Source: CBDHEY01 sp965262305
GTDB lineage: Bacteria > Pseudomonadota > Gammaproteobacteria > Pseudomonadales > Cellvibrionaceae
NCBI GenBank assembly: GCA_965262305.1
Contig: CBDHEY010000002.1
Coordinates: forward strand, 930,001-994,000
DNA: 64,000 nt
Direction of reading: 5' to 3'
Below are positions 17,701 through 32,700 of this stretch, one piece after another. Positions within the stretch are counted from its first letter, which is position 1; the number at the start of each line of letters is the position of its first letter. The notes beneath the pieces are model-generated. The model was not told where the DNA came from. It saw nothing but the letters and a program-made list of their open reading frames with translations, and ran no database searches. Position numbers and translations under genes: made by a program.

Positions 17701-20700
17701 GTCGCAGGCAGTTCTATATCTTTTATTAATTTCGGTAATTTAGAAGGTGGTAACGCAAACGATCGTTTTACCATTTCTAGTGGCAGTTCTATTCTCTCAG
17801 TAGAAGGCAATTTTGAGACATTAGTCCCAGGGGAAGTTAACGAAGTATTTTATGAAGCCGCAGGTGCGGATACTTGGCGATTAACTTCGGCGTTTGCTGG
17901 CAATATTAATTTTGATGATCAGACTGACCCGGATAACCCAACTCAAGATCTTCTCTTCTCTGGTATTCAAACAATCCAAGGTGATGCATCTTCCAGTGAT
18001 ACGCTATTCGGGCCAGATCGCATCAATTTGTGGATTCTAGATTCTGAAAATTCTATTGGTTTACAGGTTAATGAATCTACACAGGCTGAAAGGTTAGTTT
18101 TTTCGAATATTGCAAATCTCGTTGGGGGTGCTGAGTCTGACCGCTTTAACGTGGAGCAAACTTTTGTTGGCTCTATTGATGGCCGTGCTAATAATGACTT
18201 CTTTGATTTGAACGCGGATGTGACTGGTGGCGTGTCTGGCGGCAGCGGCGACGATATATTTGATATAGATTTTGTCATTACCAGTGTGATTGATGGTCAA
18301 GCAAACGATGATGATTTCCTAATAGCCACTTCTGTTGATCAAACACTAATTGGTAGTGCCGGCGATGATGAATTCTTTATCGAAGCAACTGGAATTTCAG
18401 TCGATATAAATGGCGGCGGCAACACTGGAGTAAACGGAGACACCGTTTATGGTCCTAGCATAGTAGGCTTTACGAATGAGTGGAATTCTACTGGAGCACG
18501 TGCAGGAAATTTAAATCGTGTTGAAGCAAGTGATCCACTTGTAGAAGTAAGCTTCTCAGATATTGAAAGTCTCCAAGGTGGATCCGAGCGAGACGAGTTC
18601 AATCTCGGGCATAATTTTACCAGTGTCTCCGGTGCTGGCGGAAATGATTTCTTCAATATTACCAGCGCTATCTCAATTATCCTTAATGGTGGTGATGGGG
18701 ATGATGAGTTTGATATTGATCAAAATATTACAGGCACTGTAAATGGTGATGGCGGAAATGATACCTTTGACTTAAATGCAAATGTCACCGCGGGTGTTAA
18801 TGGTGGTGCAGGTCGAGATCTGTTTAATATAGGTGTTGCTACTATAGATGGTGCGCTAAGTGGCGGTGCCGATGAAGATACTTTTGATATTCAAGTGGTT
18901 ACGAGTTCAATTGATATTTTTGGTGGAGACACCTTTTCTGATCCGATAGATGATAATGGAACACTTATTACATTTATAAACTCAGATACAGTTCGGCTTT
19001 CTACTGATCATGGTGCCAACCAGTGGAATATCACCTCTGCAGATTCGGGCGATTTAGATGAAGACTTGAGGTTTGACGAAATTGAAAATATTCAAGGGGC
19101 CGATGGTTCTGGTGCTGCGGCGCAAGATCGATTTGATTTTGGTGTATTTGGAGGTACATTTGGGAGTGGTATTGGAGGAATAGATGCGCGTGGTGGTAAT
19201 GATAGTTTACTTGTAGCCGCTCCTGGTACTTATCAAATTTCTCTTTCCGGCGATCTGCGGGGTATTGCAAATGTAGAGACTATTGAAAACACTACGGCAT
19301 CAGCAACCGGCTTTACATTGCAAATGACACCGAGCGATACAGATGTTGATGCCGGAGAGAGTTTCACCTGGCAAATTACTGGCGAAAATGATGGTCAGGT
19401 GAGTGACGACGCTAATCCTACTGATTCATTTATTAATTTTATTAACTTTTCCGTTTTAGAAGGTAACGAGGCAAACGATAACTTTGTTTTAAATGACGGC
19501 GGTTCTATCACTTCAATAAGTGGATCTAACAGTGGAGACACACTAGCGTTTGGTGAAATCAATTCGCTTACTACACCAGCAGGTGATAATAACTGGGCAA
19601 TTACAGCTCAGTTTGCCGGAAATATCGATTTTGAAATAAACCCCGATGCGGATTCGGATCCCAGTAATGATGTACTTGTTAATATTGGGTTTCAAAATAT
19701 CCAGAACCTTGTGGGAGGCGTTGGAGAAGATACTCTAACTGGCCGTGCGGATCAAAATAATACTTGGACAATTGAAATTGTTGATACGAATTTCGTTCGC
19801 ACCGTGTCTGAAACAGGATCCAACCCTACTGATACTATTTCTTTCAGTGAAATGGAAACGCTCGTGGGGTTAGCTGGAGTGGATACGTTCAATATCCGCG
19901 AAATTTTCGATGGCACCATCCGCGGCGGTGGAGAAAATGATGTTTTTAACCTTGATGCCGATGTGTCAACTCTAGTTTCTGGAGAGGGTGGAAATGACAT
20001 CTTTAATATTAATGCATTTATCAACGGTCAAATATCTGGCAATAACGGCGATGACGATTTCTTTATTCAATCTGATGTTGCTCGGTCTATAAATGGTGCT
20101 GCGGGGGATGATGAGTTTTTTGTTTTAGATCCCGTTGATACGCTTTTTCTATCAGGTGGTAATGATAATGATTTTATTTATCTTGACTATGCATTGCCGA
20201 GCGAGTGGACAATTGATGGTTTGATCGAGTCCGTTGTTTCAACTGATGAATCCAGTGGCACTGCGATTAGCAATACTATCAGTTTCAGTACTATAGAAAA
20301 TGTGAATGGCGTTGATGCGAATGTTGCAGAGTTATTTAATATTGCAGTATTAGATCCTATTAATGAAAATACTTCCGTTGTCAATATCTTGGGCAGGAAT
20401 GGTCCAGATACATTTGATGTTAATGCAACCTTTGATGGTGTCATTCAAGGTGGTGCGGGAGCCGATATCTTCAACTTAATCGCTCAAGTGACGGGTGGTG
20501 TCCAAGGTGGTATTGGCTCTGATCAATTTCATATTGAAAGTGTCACTGTGAATCAAAATATTCATGGTGATGATCCAACCAATGCCGGGGTGAACGGCGA
20601 TGATACTTTAATTCTAGCGGTTGATGATGTTGATGCGACCTGGCAGCTCGATAGCAATGAAGCTGGAAACATCAACGCTAATATTCAATTTCTAGAAATC

Positions 20701-23700
20701 GAAAATATCGATGGTTCTGACGGTGGTAACGACACCTTTGTATTCGGTTTCGACGGGGAATATTCAGGTTTGGTTGACGCACGTGGTGGTAGCTTTAACA
20801 CTGTAGATACCTTTGGTGATGATGTTGATGTCGTTTTAGGTCAAACGGTAAACGGTGTTGCAAATGCGCAAGTAGTTAGGGGTAATGGCGATGCCTCTGT
20901 GTTAACGATTACTGGAGGTACTAGCGGTAATCCGACTATATGGACTATATCAGATTTTGACGGTGTTGATTCTGGTGGAATTTCAAATGGCGAAAACGAT
21001 GGTACGATTAGTAGTCTTGCTGATGGCGGTGCAACAAATGAATTGAGTTTTATCGACTTTGGTGTTCTTCGAGGCGATGGTGCTGATGATCAATTTACCA
21101 TTACCAATAACAGTTCTATTATTTCTGTAGATGGTAATTCAGGTGTTGTTGGAAATACCGAAGTTAATACCTTAACTTATGAATTTGTGGATCAAGATAT
21201 TTGGCGATTAACATCGATTTCATCAGGCGACATCAATTTTGATTTAGGGACTACGACTCAAGATCTTCAGTTTAGTGATATTCAGTCTCTTATCGGGTCA
21301 GGCAATGACACATTCACCGCGTCGGATAATCCAAATGTTTGGACTTTAGATACCGATCTTAATGGTGGTAATCGAGTCGTATCTTCCTCGGTAGCGACTA
21401 CATTCACTGGAATGTCTAGCTTAGTTGGTGGATCAAATACTGATACCTTTAATGTTAATGCAAATTTTTCTGGCTCCATAAATGGAGGAGCTGGCGATTC
21501 TATCGATACTTTTGTGTTAGGTGCCGAGGTCGCGGGTCCGATAAACGGCGGTGGTGGTGCAGATGTATTCAATATTAACGCTCTCGTTTCTGCCGTTCTC
21601 AATGGTCAAGGTGGTGGAGACCAATTTATTTTTGGAGACTCCGGTATAGCGTTAAATATCAATGGTGGTGATGACGCATCAATTGATTCAATCGTTGGGC
21701 GAAATCAAGCTAACACGTGGCTAACTGATGCTGACGGATCAGGGCAAATTGGTTTGACTCCAACCGCTCCCGATCCTTTAGTACCCTATGCGGATTTTTC
21801 TGGAATTGAAGAATTGCAGGGAGGAAATAACTCAGATACCTTTAATTTAAGACATAGTTTTAACGATGTTTTCGCGAATGGTGGAAATGATTTCATAAAT
21901 GTACTCGCCGACATTACTGCAAATTTAAATGGAAATTCGGGAAGCGATACTTTCGACATTGATTTTGATTTGACGGGTACATTGCAAGGCGGCACGCAGG
22001 ATGATGATTTTGATTTATCTGCTAATGTTTCAGGATTAATCGATGGTGGCAACGGATCCGATGAGCTCAATTACGCTGATTTTAGTGGAGCAGTAATTGT
22101 TACTATTGGATCGAGCTTCCAAAACATCGAAACTCTCGTCGGTAATAATACCAACAGTACGCTCGTAGGTGACGGCACAAATGGAACTTGGAATATTACA
22201 GGTAATAATGACGGTAATGTGGGTGGCATTGCCTTTACCGATTTTAATAACCTTACCGGTGGCGATAACAATCAGGTATTTGATTTTGTTAACGGTGGTG
22301 TGATTACAGGTTTAATTGACGGAGGCAACGGAACTGATGAACTCAACTACGCGGATGTCACGGATACGGTAAGCCTGACGATTGGAACGGGTTTCCAAAG
22401 TATCGAAGCCCTCGTCGGTAACAACACCAGTAGTACGTTAATCGGTGATGGTAGTGCAGGAACCTGGAATATCACAGGTAATAATGATGGTAATGTCAGT
22501 GGCATTACGTTTACGGATTTTAATAACCTTAGTGGTGGCGATAACAATCAAGTATTTGACTTTGTTAACGGTGGCATCATCACAGGATTAATTGATGGTG
22601 GTGACGGAACTGATGAACTCAACTACGCCGATGTCACCAATGCCGTAAGTGTGACCATTGGGTCGAGCTTCCAAAACATTGAAACCCTCGTCGGTAACAA
22701 TACCAGTAGTACGTTAATCGGTGATGGCAGCGCAAGTACCTGGAATATCACGGGTAATAATGATGGTAATGTCAGTGGCATTACGTTTACGGATTTTAAT
22801 AACCTTACTGGTGGTGATAACAATCAGGTATTTGATTTTGTTAACGGTGGCATCATCACAGGATTAATTGACGGTGGTGACGGAACTGATGAACTCAACT
22901 ATGCCGATGTCACCAATGCCGTAAGTGTGACCATTGGATCGAGCTTCCAAAATATCGAAACTCTCGTCGGTAATAATACCAACAGTACGTTAATTGGTGA
23001 TGGTAGTACCGGAACCTGGAATATCACAGGTAATAATGACGGTAATGTCAGTGGCATTGCCTTTACCGATTTTAATAACCTTACTGGTGGGGATAACAAT
23101 CAGGTATTTGATTTTGTTAACGGTGGTGTGGTTACAGGTTTAATTGACGGAGGCAACGGAACTGACGAACTCAACTATGCCGATGTCACTGATGCGGTAA
23201 GCGTGACCATTGGATCGAGCTTCCAAAACATCGAAACTCTCGTCGGTAATAATACCAACAGTACGCTCGTAGGTGACGGCACAAATGGAACCTGGAACAT
23301 CACGGGTAATAATGATGGTAATGTCAGTGGCATTGCCTTTACCGATTTTAATAACCTTACCGGTGGTGATAACAATCAGGTATTTGATTTTGTTAACGGT
23401 GGTGTGGTTACAGGTTTAATTGACGGTGGTGACGGAACTGATGAACTCAACTACGCGGATGTCACGGATACGGTAAGCCTGACGATTGGAACGGGTTTCC
23501 AAAGTATCGAAGCCCTCGTCGGTAACAACACCAGTAGTACGTTAATCGGAGATGGTAGCGCTAGTACTTGGAATATTACGGGTAATAATGATGGTAATGT
23601 CAGTGGCATTACGTTTACGGATTTTAATAATCTTACTGGTGGCGATAACAATCAAGTATTTGACTTTGTTAACGGTGGCATCATCACAGGATTAATTGAT

Positions 23701-26700
23701 GGTGGTGACGGAACTGACGAACTCAACTATGCCGATGTCACTAATGCCGTAAGCGTGACCATTGGGTCGAGCTTCCAAAACATTGAAACCCTCGTCGGTA
23801 ACAATACCAGTAGTACGTTAATCGGTGATGGCAGCGCAAGTACCTGGAATATCACGGGTAATAATGATGGTAATGTCAGTGGCATTACGTTTACGGATTT
23901 TAATAACCTTACCGGTGGTGATAACAATCAGGTATTTGATTTTGTTAACGGTGGCATCATCACAGGATTAATTGATGGTGGTGACGGAACTGATGAACTC
24001 AACTATGCCGATGTCACCAATGCCGTAAGTGTGACCATCGGATCGAGCTTCCAAAACATTGAAACCCTCGCCGGTAATAATACCGATAGTACGTTAATTG
24101 GTGATGGCAGTACCGGAACCTGGAATATCACGGGTAATAATGACGGTAATGTCAGTGGCATTGCCTTTACCGATTTTAATAACCTTACTGGTGGGGATAA
24201 CAATCAGGTATTTGATTTTGTTAACGGTGGTGTGATTACAGGTTTAATTGACGGAGGCAACGGAACTGATGAACTCAACTACGCCGATGTCACTGATGCG
24301 GTAAGCGTGACAATTGGAACCGGTTTCCAAAGTATAGAAACTCTTGTCGGTAACGATGTTAGTAGTACATTAATTGGTGATGGTAGTGCAAGCACTTGGA
24401 ATATTACCGGCGACAATGATGGCAACGTCAATGGTATTACCTTTACCGATTTTAATAACCTTAACGGTGGCGATAACAATCAGACTTTTGATTTCAGTGG
24501 CGGTGGCTCTATTGACTCGATCGATGGAGGCTCAGGCACCGATACGATTATTAGTCGAAATGCAGGTTCAACATGGACTATTGCAGGTGTAGGGTCCAAT
24601 TCGGTATCTACTTCCGGTACCAACTATATTAACTCATTTGAAGAAATTGAACGGGCAACTGGAAGTGGTCTTGCCGATACCTTTAATGTTTCTACGAGCT
24701 TTGGTTTTATTGATGCCGGATCCGGTGGAGACTCTATTAATCTTAATGCTGGCGCCGACCTTTTAGATGGTTTAAACGCGAACATTGGTCGTGATGAAAT
24801 CACTATTGCGACAGATATTACTGGGATCATCGACGGTGGTAATGGTGCAGATACATTTACGATTGCATCTGAAGAAGCAATTTCTTTTGATATTGTCGGT
24901 GGTGCAGCTGGTGTAGATGGAGATACATTAGTTGGCAGTGGAAATCGTACTTTAAATAATTGGGTAATTGGTGGGAGTGAAGTAAGTAGCAATACGCTTA
25001 ACGCCAATGGTCGTTTTTCGGGGATTGAAAATTACACAGGTAGTAGCGCGGATGATAATTTCTCATTGCTCGATCTTACTATCTCATCTGTAATAGATGG
25101 TGTCGGTGGTAACAATACCCTTGAAGCTCAACATAATGGAACTGTTGATTGGATAATTGACGGTGAAAATAGCGGAACCGTCGATGGCAATGATCGTGTA
25201 TTTAGCAATATCCAAAATCTTACCGGTGGTGAAGGTCGTGATGTTTTCACCTTCCAGGGCGATAGAAGTGTCGCAACTATTACTGGCCTCATCAATGGTG
25301 GAGAGCCTGCCAATGCTCAAAATCCTGAATCTGTTATTGATGAGGTTAACCTAGCCTTATTTGAAGATGGTGTGGTTCTTATTGTTAATGGCCCTTCCCG
25401 ACAAGGTGTTGATTTTGACCGTCTATCAAATGAATCTGGTTTTAATGATTTTGGTACCTTAACCACAATCCAAGTTGAGAATGTAGAACAAGCCACAGCG
25501 TTTGCTGGACCAGGTAATTCTGGGGAAGAAAACAATTGGCTGATTGCCGATACGCTTGCTGCATTAAATTGGACTTCAACCGGCACAAACCAAGGGTTTT
25601 ATTATAGGCAACAAGGCGAAGACGATGTTACGGAAGTTTTAAATACCCGAGTTAACTTTAATAATTTTGGAAATATTCGCGGTGGTGATGGTTTAGATGC
25701 TGTGAACGATCTAAACAATCAAACTTTAAGTGGAGATTTTTATTCTGGTCTTGGTATTAGCATATTAGATTTTAGTGGAACGAATGGATTGGTTGTTGTT
25801 GATATTGACGAAAACACTGTTTCAGTAATTGGTAATGAGGGGCAACGAGATGGTAATCGTACCCTTATACGTATTGATGATCGATTGGATAATTTGCTAA
25901 ATGAATCGGAAGTGATTAACACCTGGTTAATAGATAATAACGCAGCCGGAAACTTAACAAGTTCATTTGATACTGAGTTTCTGCTCTCTTTTTCTGGAAT
26001 TACCGATATTCAAGGTGGTAATGGCACGGATAACTTTAGCTTCACCGGTTCAGGTATTGTGAGCGGATCAATTAATGGTGATGGCGGTACTAATACTATT
26101 TCGGCAATTAACTCTGCAATAAACCAATTAAGTTTTGGAATTAGTGAACTGGTTCAGGAAGATTCAGTTAACGCAGGTAGAGTTGATATTTTAGAAGATC
26201 GTTTGGATATCATTGATTTTATTGATATTTCAGAGTTAGCAAGTAATGGGCTTGATAGTACATTACTGAGTGGAAATCAGCACTCAAGATATGACTGGGA
26301 AATTGGTGATGAAAATATCGTTAGTTATGAACGTAATTCTCAAATAGAAACGCTAAATTTTTCAGGGTTTAATAATTTAGCGGGTAGCGAAAGTGTTGAT
26401 GTATTTTCAATTCTTGATGTATCAGGTAATGACACACCTATCGGTGTAGATGGTTTTATTACTGGAGGCGGCGGCAACGATGAGCTAGATTTGACTGCAC
26501 TAAGTGATGGTACTTCAGTCGCGTTATCTGCGGAATCAAATACAAACGTCGATCTTCGAGTAGATGGTTTCGAAGTTATTTCTGCTAATCGGAGTTCTGA
26601 CATAACCAATACGTTATTCGGTGCAAACAACAATAACACTTGGACTATTGGCACATCTAGTCAATCTACCAATGCAGGCAGTGTTGACGGCACAGAATTT

Positions 26701-29700
26701 GATGGTTTTGCCAATTTAGTTGGTGGCTCTGCTAATGATTCTTTTATCTTTGACGGTACTGATTCTATTACTGGGCTTATTGACGGAGGTCAAGATCCAG
26801 ATGCAGGCAGCGCGTTGGATCGAGTCGATTTAACTGGGGTGAATCAGAACGTTTCGGTGACTTTAGATTCGAGCTCAGACATTGGCGTACTTAACGTTTC
26901 AAGAATAGAGCAGATTGACGCAAATGGCGCGAGCAATTTGTCGAATCGAATTATTGCAAGTAGTTCGCAAGCAAATACCTGGGTAATCGACCAGCTAAAT
27001 GGTGGTCGAATCGAAGACTCTAATGGTGCAAGTACACAGGTTGTTGGATTTGATGGTTTTGCCAATCTTGTTGGAGGAGCTAATGAAGATCAATTCGAAA
27101 TAGATGGCAATAACTCGGGAGCCATTACTGGTGTGATAGCGGGTGGTGGCAATTCAGATAGCTTGAGTATCACGAATATTTTTAATGGTGTTGTTGTATC
27201 GACTGACCCGGGGGACATTTCGCTATCCGACGTAGATTTTGTTGTATCCGAGATAGAAACACTCTTAGTGACAAACACTAACGAAGCGGCAAATGAGCTA
27301 CGTTCAGGAGATGGAAACAACCGTTGGACAATTGGTGCTGAAGTCAATGGAAGTTTTGATGAGGAGAATGCCGGAAACCTGAATGGCATGCTTTTCTCAG
27401 GATTTGCGAATCTTATTGGTGGTGCGGGAGAAGACGTATTTACTGCTAGCTTCGATCCTTCAGCGGCTAATCCAGTAAACTCAGTAGTGAATGGTGTTAT
27501 AGATGGAGGCGCTAATGAAGAAGATGTTCGAGATCAACTTCTATTAGGTGATCTTCCTTTAGGCAACAACGTCACGGTGAGTTTAAATCAGAATATTGTT
27601 TCCGATTATTTGATTCGCGATATCGAGCTTATTTCTGCTAATGCTGCAAATGACAATAGATTGATATCTGATAATACAGAAACTTTCTGGCGAATCTCTG
27701 GACAATCTCAAGGTAGTATTGTTAACGAGTTAGATTTTGCTGGCTTTAATAATCTGCAAGGAAGTGATGCTATGGATAATTTCACTATCCTTGCATCTGA
27801 TGGGGCCGATATTAATACGGATCAAATATTCATGAATATTGATGGCATGGGTGGTAACGATGAATTGGTTGCCGCTGATAACCGTGTCAATAATTGGACC
27901 TTTGATGCCGTGGATGGGTTAAACAGGAATGACGATGATTCTCTTGGTATTTTCTTTAGCTCGATTGAAAATTATACCGGTGGTACCGGTAATGATAACT
28001 TCACTATATTAAGTGGAACTGTAACGGGTCTAATTGATGGTGATATGGGGAGTGATACACTCCAAGTTATCAGTTCACAAGGTGAACTGATTAACTGGGA
28101 AATAAATAATGCTAATCAAGGTCGTGTCACCAGAAATGGCTCTCAAGTGATCACCGGCGGTTTTGAATCTATTGAAAACCTATCGGGTAGTGAAGGAATA
28201 GACAACTTTGTGTTTACCACCATCAATGCCTCCTTGTTTGGGTTGATTGATGGCGGCGAGTCTATTTTTGGCGGTCAAGAGGTGATAGATACACTTGATG
28301 TCACCGTTTTCGTAAACGGAGTTCGAGTTGAAGTTGGGGATAATCCTAGCCTTGGCCTTGCGGATTCAGTCAATGTTAGCAATATCGAGCGGGCTACGGC
28401 TGCCCCAGGTTCGGATGAGGCGGAAGCGCTAAATTGGTTGGCTTATACGAGCGGTGCTGATTTACAGTGGAATATTGAATCGCTGAACCAAGGTTGGGTT
28501 CAAGAGGTTGAGGATGCACTAGTGACGCCTTTGGTACCTATCAACAATACTCGTTTGGATTTCAATAATTTTGGTAGTTTGGATTCAGGTTCTGGAGCGA
28601 GCTCGAGCAATATTCAAGATGGTGATATTAGTGGTGATTTCATAGCTGGTTTAGGTGGCACCAGTCTCGATTTCTCTGGTCGTAACGGGTTAGTGGTAAT
28701 TACTCTTTTTGATAACGTGTTAAGTGTTACCGGTAATGGAAATACTTTGTTGCGTGTTGACGAAAATTCTACCGTACTTAATGGCGTGAATGAATGGACA
28801 ATCTTTGGCGATAACCAAGGTACATTGTCCACTAGCGGTGGAGACGAGACTACTCTAGTTGAGTTCAATAATGTTAACCAATTACGAGGTGGCACTAATG
28901 ATGATCGCTTTGTCTTTACAAATACCTTAGACGGAGGCGGTAATATTGTTAGTACAGGTCAACTGATAGATGGATCGATTGATGGTGGTGTTTCAGGAAA
29001 TGATACCGTATCGACTGCGGCCATCTCTATCGATATGGTCTTTGGGGTCAATGATGAAGTGAACCAGACTGTGAATGCGTCGAATGAACCTGCATTGGTC
29101 GATACGGAAATAGCGCTTGTTGATAATCGAGTGGGTATTCTGGATTTATTCCGAGTTGAGACTCTAGAAACAAATGAGAGCGTAAGCAACACTTTATATA
29201 GTGGTCAACTTTTGGCATATGAATGGAATATTGGTCAAGATGGCGTAGCTGACACGATTAGCGCAGGTGAAAATGTCCTCACTTTTGGTGGCGTATCGCA
29301 AATAATCGGTGGTTCTGGAAATGACACATTTAATCTTTTTTCAGTGGATGGGCTATTACCAAATATTGATGCCGGTTCAAATGTTTTAAGTACGGATTTC
29401 GATACACTTAACGTAACCTCAATCGATAATCTGTTTACGTTCTCGCTAAATGAAAACATTACCGGTGATGGTATTTTGAATATCGGAAACTTTGAGCGAC
29501 TACTTTCTAATCAGGATTTCTCAAATCGATTAATAGCGAGTGACGTTGAAAATAGTTGGGTAATCGAGCGAGTCAATGAAGGTCGAATCAATAGTATGTC
29601 ATTTAATGGTATCGCCGATATTATCGGTGGCACCGCCAATGATACATTTACTATTTTGAACGCTGGTAGATTATCCGGAAGCATTGATGGTGGAGTAAAT

Positions 29701-32700
29701 CTAAATGCGGTGGATACAATTAATTTAGTTGATAAAGTCACAGATGTACGTGTTTCGCTAAATCTAGAAAGTGCTGGAGCGGACCTCCGAATTGTCAATA
29801 TTGATTCGATTATCGCTAATGAGGCTTTAAGTAATACGCTTATCGCAAACAGCGACCAACCAAATACCTGGACAATTAATGGAACCAATTCTGGTGATTT
29901 AAATGGTGTTCTGTTTTCAGGATTTGAAAATCTTTTGGGTTCTATCAGTGCTGATGAATTTATTCTAGATGGTCTAGACAATATCACGGGTTTGATTGAT
30001 GGTGGCGCTATAGATCGAGGGAATCCTGTTACGGATATCTTGACACTTGTTGGATTAGACTCAGATGTTTCCGTTTCATTGGAAGAAACCATTGACGCTG
30101 ACATTAATGCAATTCGCATAAATCGTGTTGATGCTAATCAAGCTAATCTGAATACAATTATCGCACGAAATCTAGATCAAAATATTTGGAGAATTGAAGG
30201 AACCAATGCGGGTAGTGTTTCAGATGTCGAGTTTACTGGTTTTGGAAACTTGATTGGTGGATCAGGGAACGATATCTTCAATTTTAATCAGGACGACGCA
30301 ATTACAGGTGTGATTGATGGCGGCAGCGAAGCGGTCGGTGATTCGGCAATTGATACTGTAAATTTAATTGGTTTAGATCAAGATATAATTGTATCTCTAG
30401 ATACAGATTTAGATGCAGATCTCAATATTGTTCGTATAGAAGCTGTCAATGCAAACATGGATAGATCTAACACCTTGGTGGGATTTGGACAAAATAGTTT
30501 CTGGGAGATCCAAGGGGAAAACACCGGTTCGATTAACAACGAAGAGATCGAATTAGAACTTACTCAATTTGATGGATTTGAAAATTTAATCGGTAGAAAT
30601 AGCGTAGACCGTTTCGCATTTACTCAATTGGGACGTTTAACTGGAGCTCTTGATGGCGGCGATCAGCCTGATGGAACATTTGACTCTGTCGACATGAGTC
30701 AGTTGGATCAAGTAAGAATCAGCATCGGTAACAACGATCAAGATTTCCGGAACATTGAAGAATATATTGGTAACAACTCTGACAGCGTTCTCTCAGCCGA
30801 TGACATAGAAAATACCTGGCTATTGACTGAGGGTGAAAATCGTGGATTATTAAATGATGAGATTTCGTTTATTGATTTTAATATTTTAGAAGGCGGTTCT
30901 TTAGAAGATCATTTTATCGTAAATGGGGGTGGGCTATCCGAAAATGGAGAGCTCAGAGGTGGAGCCGGAAACGATGATATTCGACTCACTATTATCGAAG
31001 GGAACAATGGTCAGGTTTTCTTTGATGGTCAGACCGGTGAAGACAGTGTGTTAATTCTCGGTGGAGGTAATCTATTTACTGCGACTTACCGCATTGATGC
31101 ATTCGGTAATCAAGAGGTTGAATATGTTTCCCAAAATGCTGATCAAGGAACTACCACCCGGTATAGTATGGCATATGCCGGTATAGAGACTGTTCAAGAT
31201 GATGCGTTAGCAGATCAGTTAGTCATTCAGTCGAATGATAACCAATCCGATATGATCAACTTGATGAACTCTCAGTTCAGGGTGAATGATCTTATTGATG
31301 TTAATTATCTTGGAAAAGAAAATCTTCAAGTATCTGCGCAATTAAACGATCAAGTTTTCATTGATGGGCCAGTGTCAATTAATAACGAATTGGCGGTAAT
31401 AGGCGCGGCGGTGAATGTTCAAAATGGTGGGCTAATTGATGCACAGAGCGCACGTTTTAATGGCAATCAGTTTGTTGGTACTTTAGATAATCGCGTTGCT
31501 CTGGATGTCGATAATTTACATCTCGCTGGAATCGAAGGCGCTACCTATCTCGCAGATGAAAATACAATAACAATTGCTTCTATGAACGATCTAGATAGCT
31601 TGGTCGACATTGTCGCAGTGGAGACAATTAATGGGTCTTCCAACTTGTTCTCCGATGGTGTTTTAAATCTAACCAGTAATGCTGGTGATATTATTTTGAA
31701 TAATCAAAATGGCTTTACCAATCAGATTAATCTAAATGCAAATGCTATTGCCCTAACAAACAACACTGCCACTGAGCTAGGGACTATTGTTGCATCGCAA
31801 TTTGATGTGATTGCAAATGGAAATATTACTGATGGAGAAGAGGGTATGCTCACAATTGGTGGTATTACCTCGATCACTGCGGAAGGTAACGTTCAATTAG
31901 ATAATGCTACTAATGATTTTAATCTCGTAAATGTAGTGAGAGCTTTGGATGCCACCATTTCTGATGTTAACGACCTTTCGGTGCAAGGTAGTGTGACTAA
32001 CCAATTTAACGCAACTGCAGCGCAATCATTGACGGTTGCGGAAACACTTCAAGCTGCCAATGTTAACCTCAATTCAGGCGATGAAATGTTTGTGCGTTTT
32101 GCTATTAATGCGTCAGAGTCTGTAAGTCTTAATGCGAATGGGTTTGATATCGATGGTAATATTTCGGTGAGCAGTGCGCTTGATCAGGATACTATTTCGA
32201 TTGTAAGTGGTTCAGACAATACTATTGATATATCTTCCGTGATTAGTTCACGGAATTCATTGGGTGATTTAGCAGGAAATATTACTATTAATGGTGATGG
32301 AATTAACTTGGCAGAGTTGGGTGATTTAATTGGTCAATCTGTCTCGTTAGATTCACTGGGTAATATTACGATAGATGGTGAAATAACGGCATCGGATACA
32401 ATCAGCTCAAATGTCTCTGCAGGTTCTTTTATTATGCAAGATGATGGTCGAATCAATGCGAGTGCATTGAATTTAGACGTAGCTGATTCAATACTCCTAG
32501 GTGAGTTTAATGTTGCATCAATAAGTGCTCTATCGGGTTCAAATATTCAGCTAAGTGATTCTGTTCAGATTTCGGATACCGCCAGCTTTACTGCTGGCGA
32601 TAACTTTGAAATGTCACAGGGTGTCGAACTGGTTGTGCAGAATAGTGATTTGAGTATTTCTGCGGCCAATGTTGCTAACATTCAATCGATTACTGCAAGT

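Noticed and set aside
22071..24479. Series of nine 66-residue antisense reading frames spaced 276 bases apart
   Set aside because: They are shadows of the sense-strand 92-residue repeats; their spacing equals the repeat length and none has a ribosome site or independent family resemblance.
22033..24516. Regular 276-base repeats considered as a CRISPR or satellite array
   Set aside because: The units are adjacent, in frame, coding and without spacers, so they are protein repeats.
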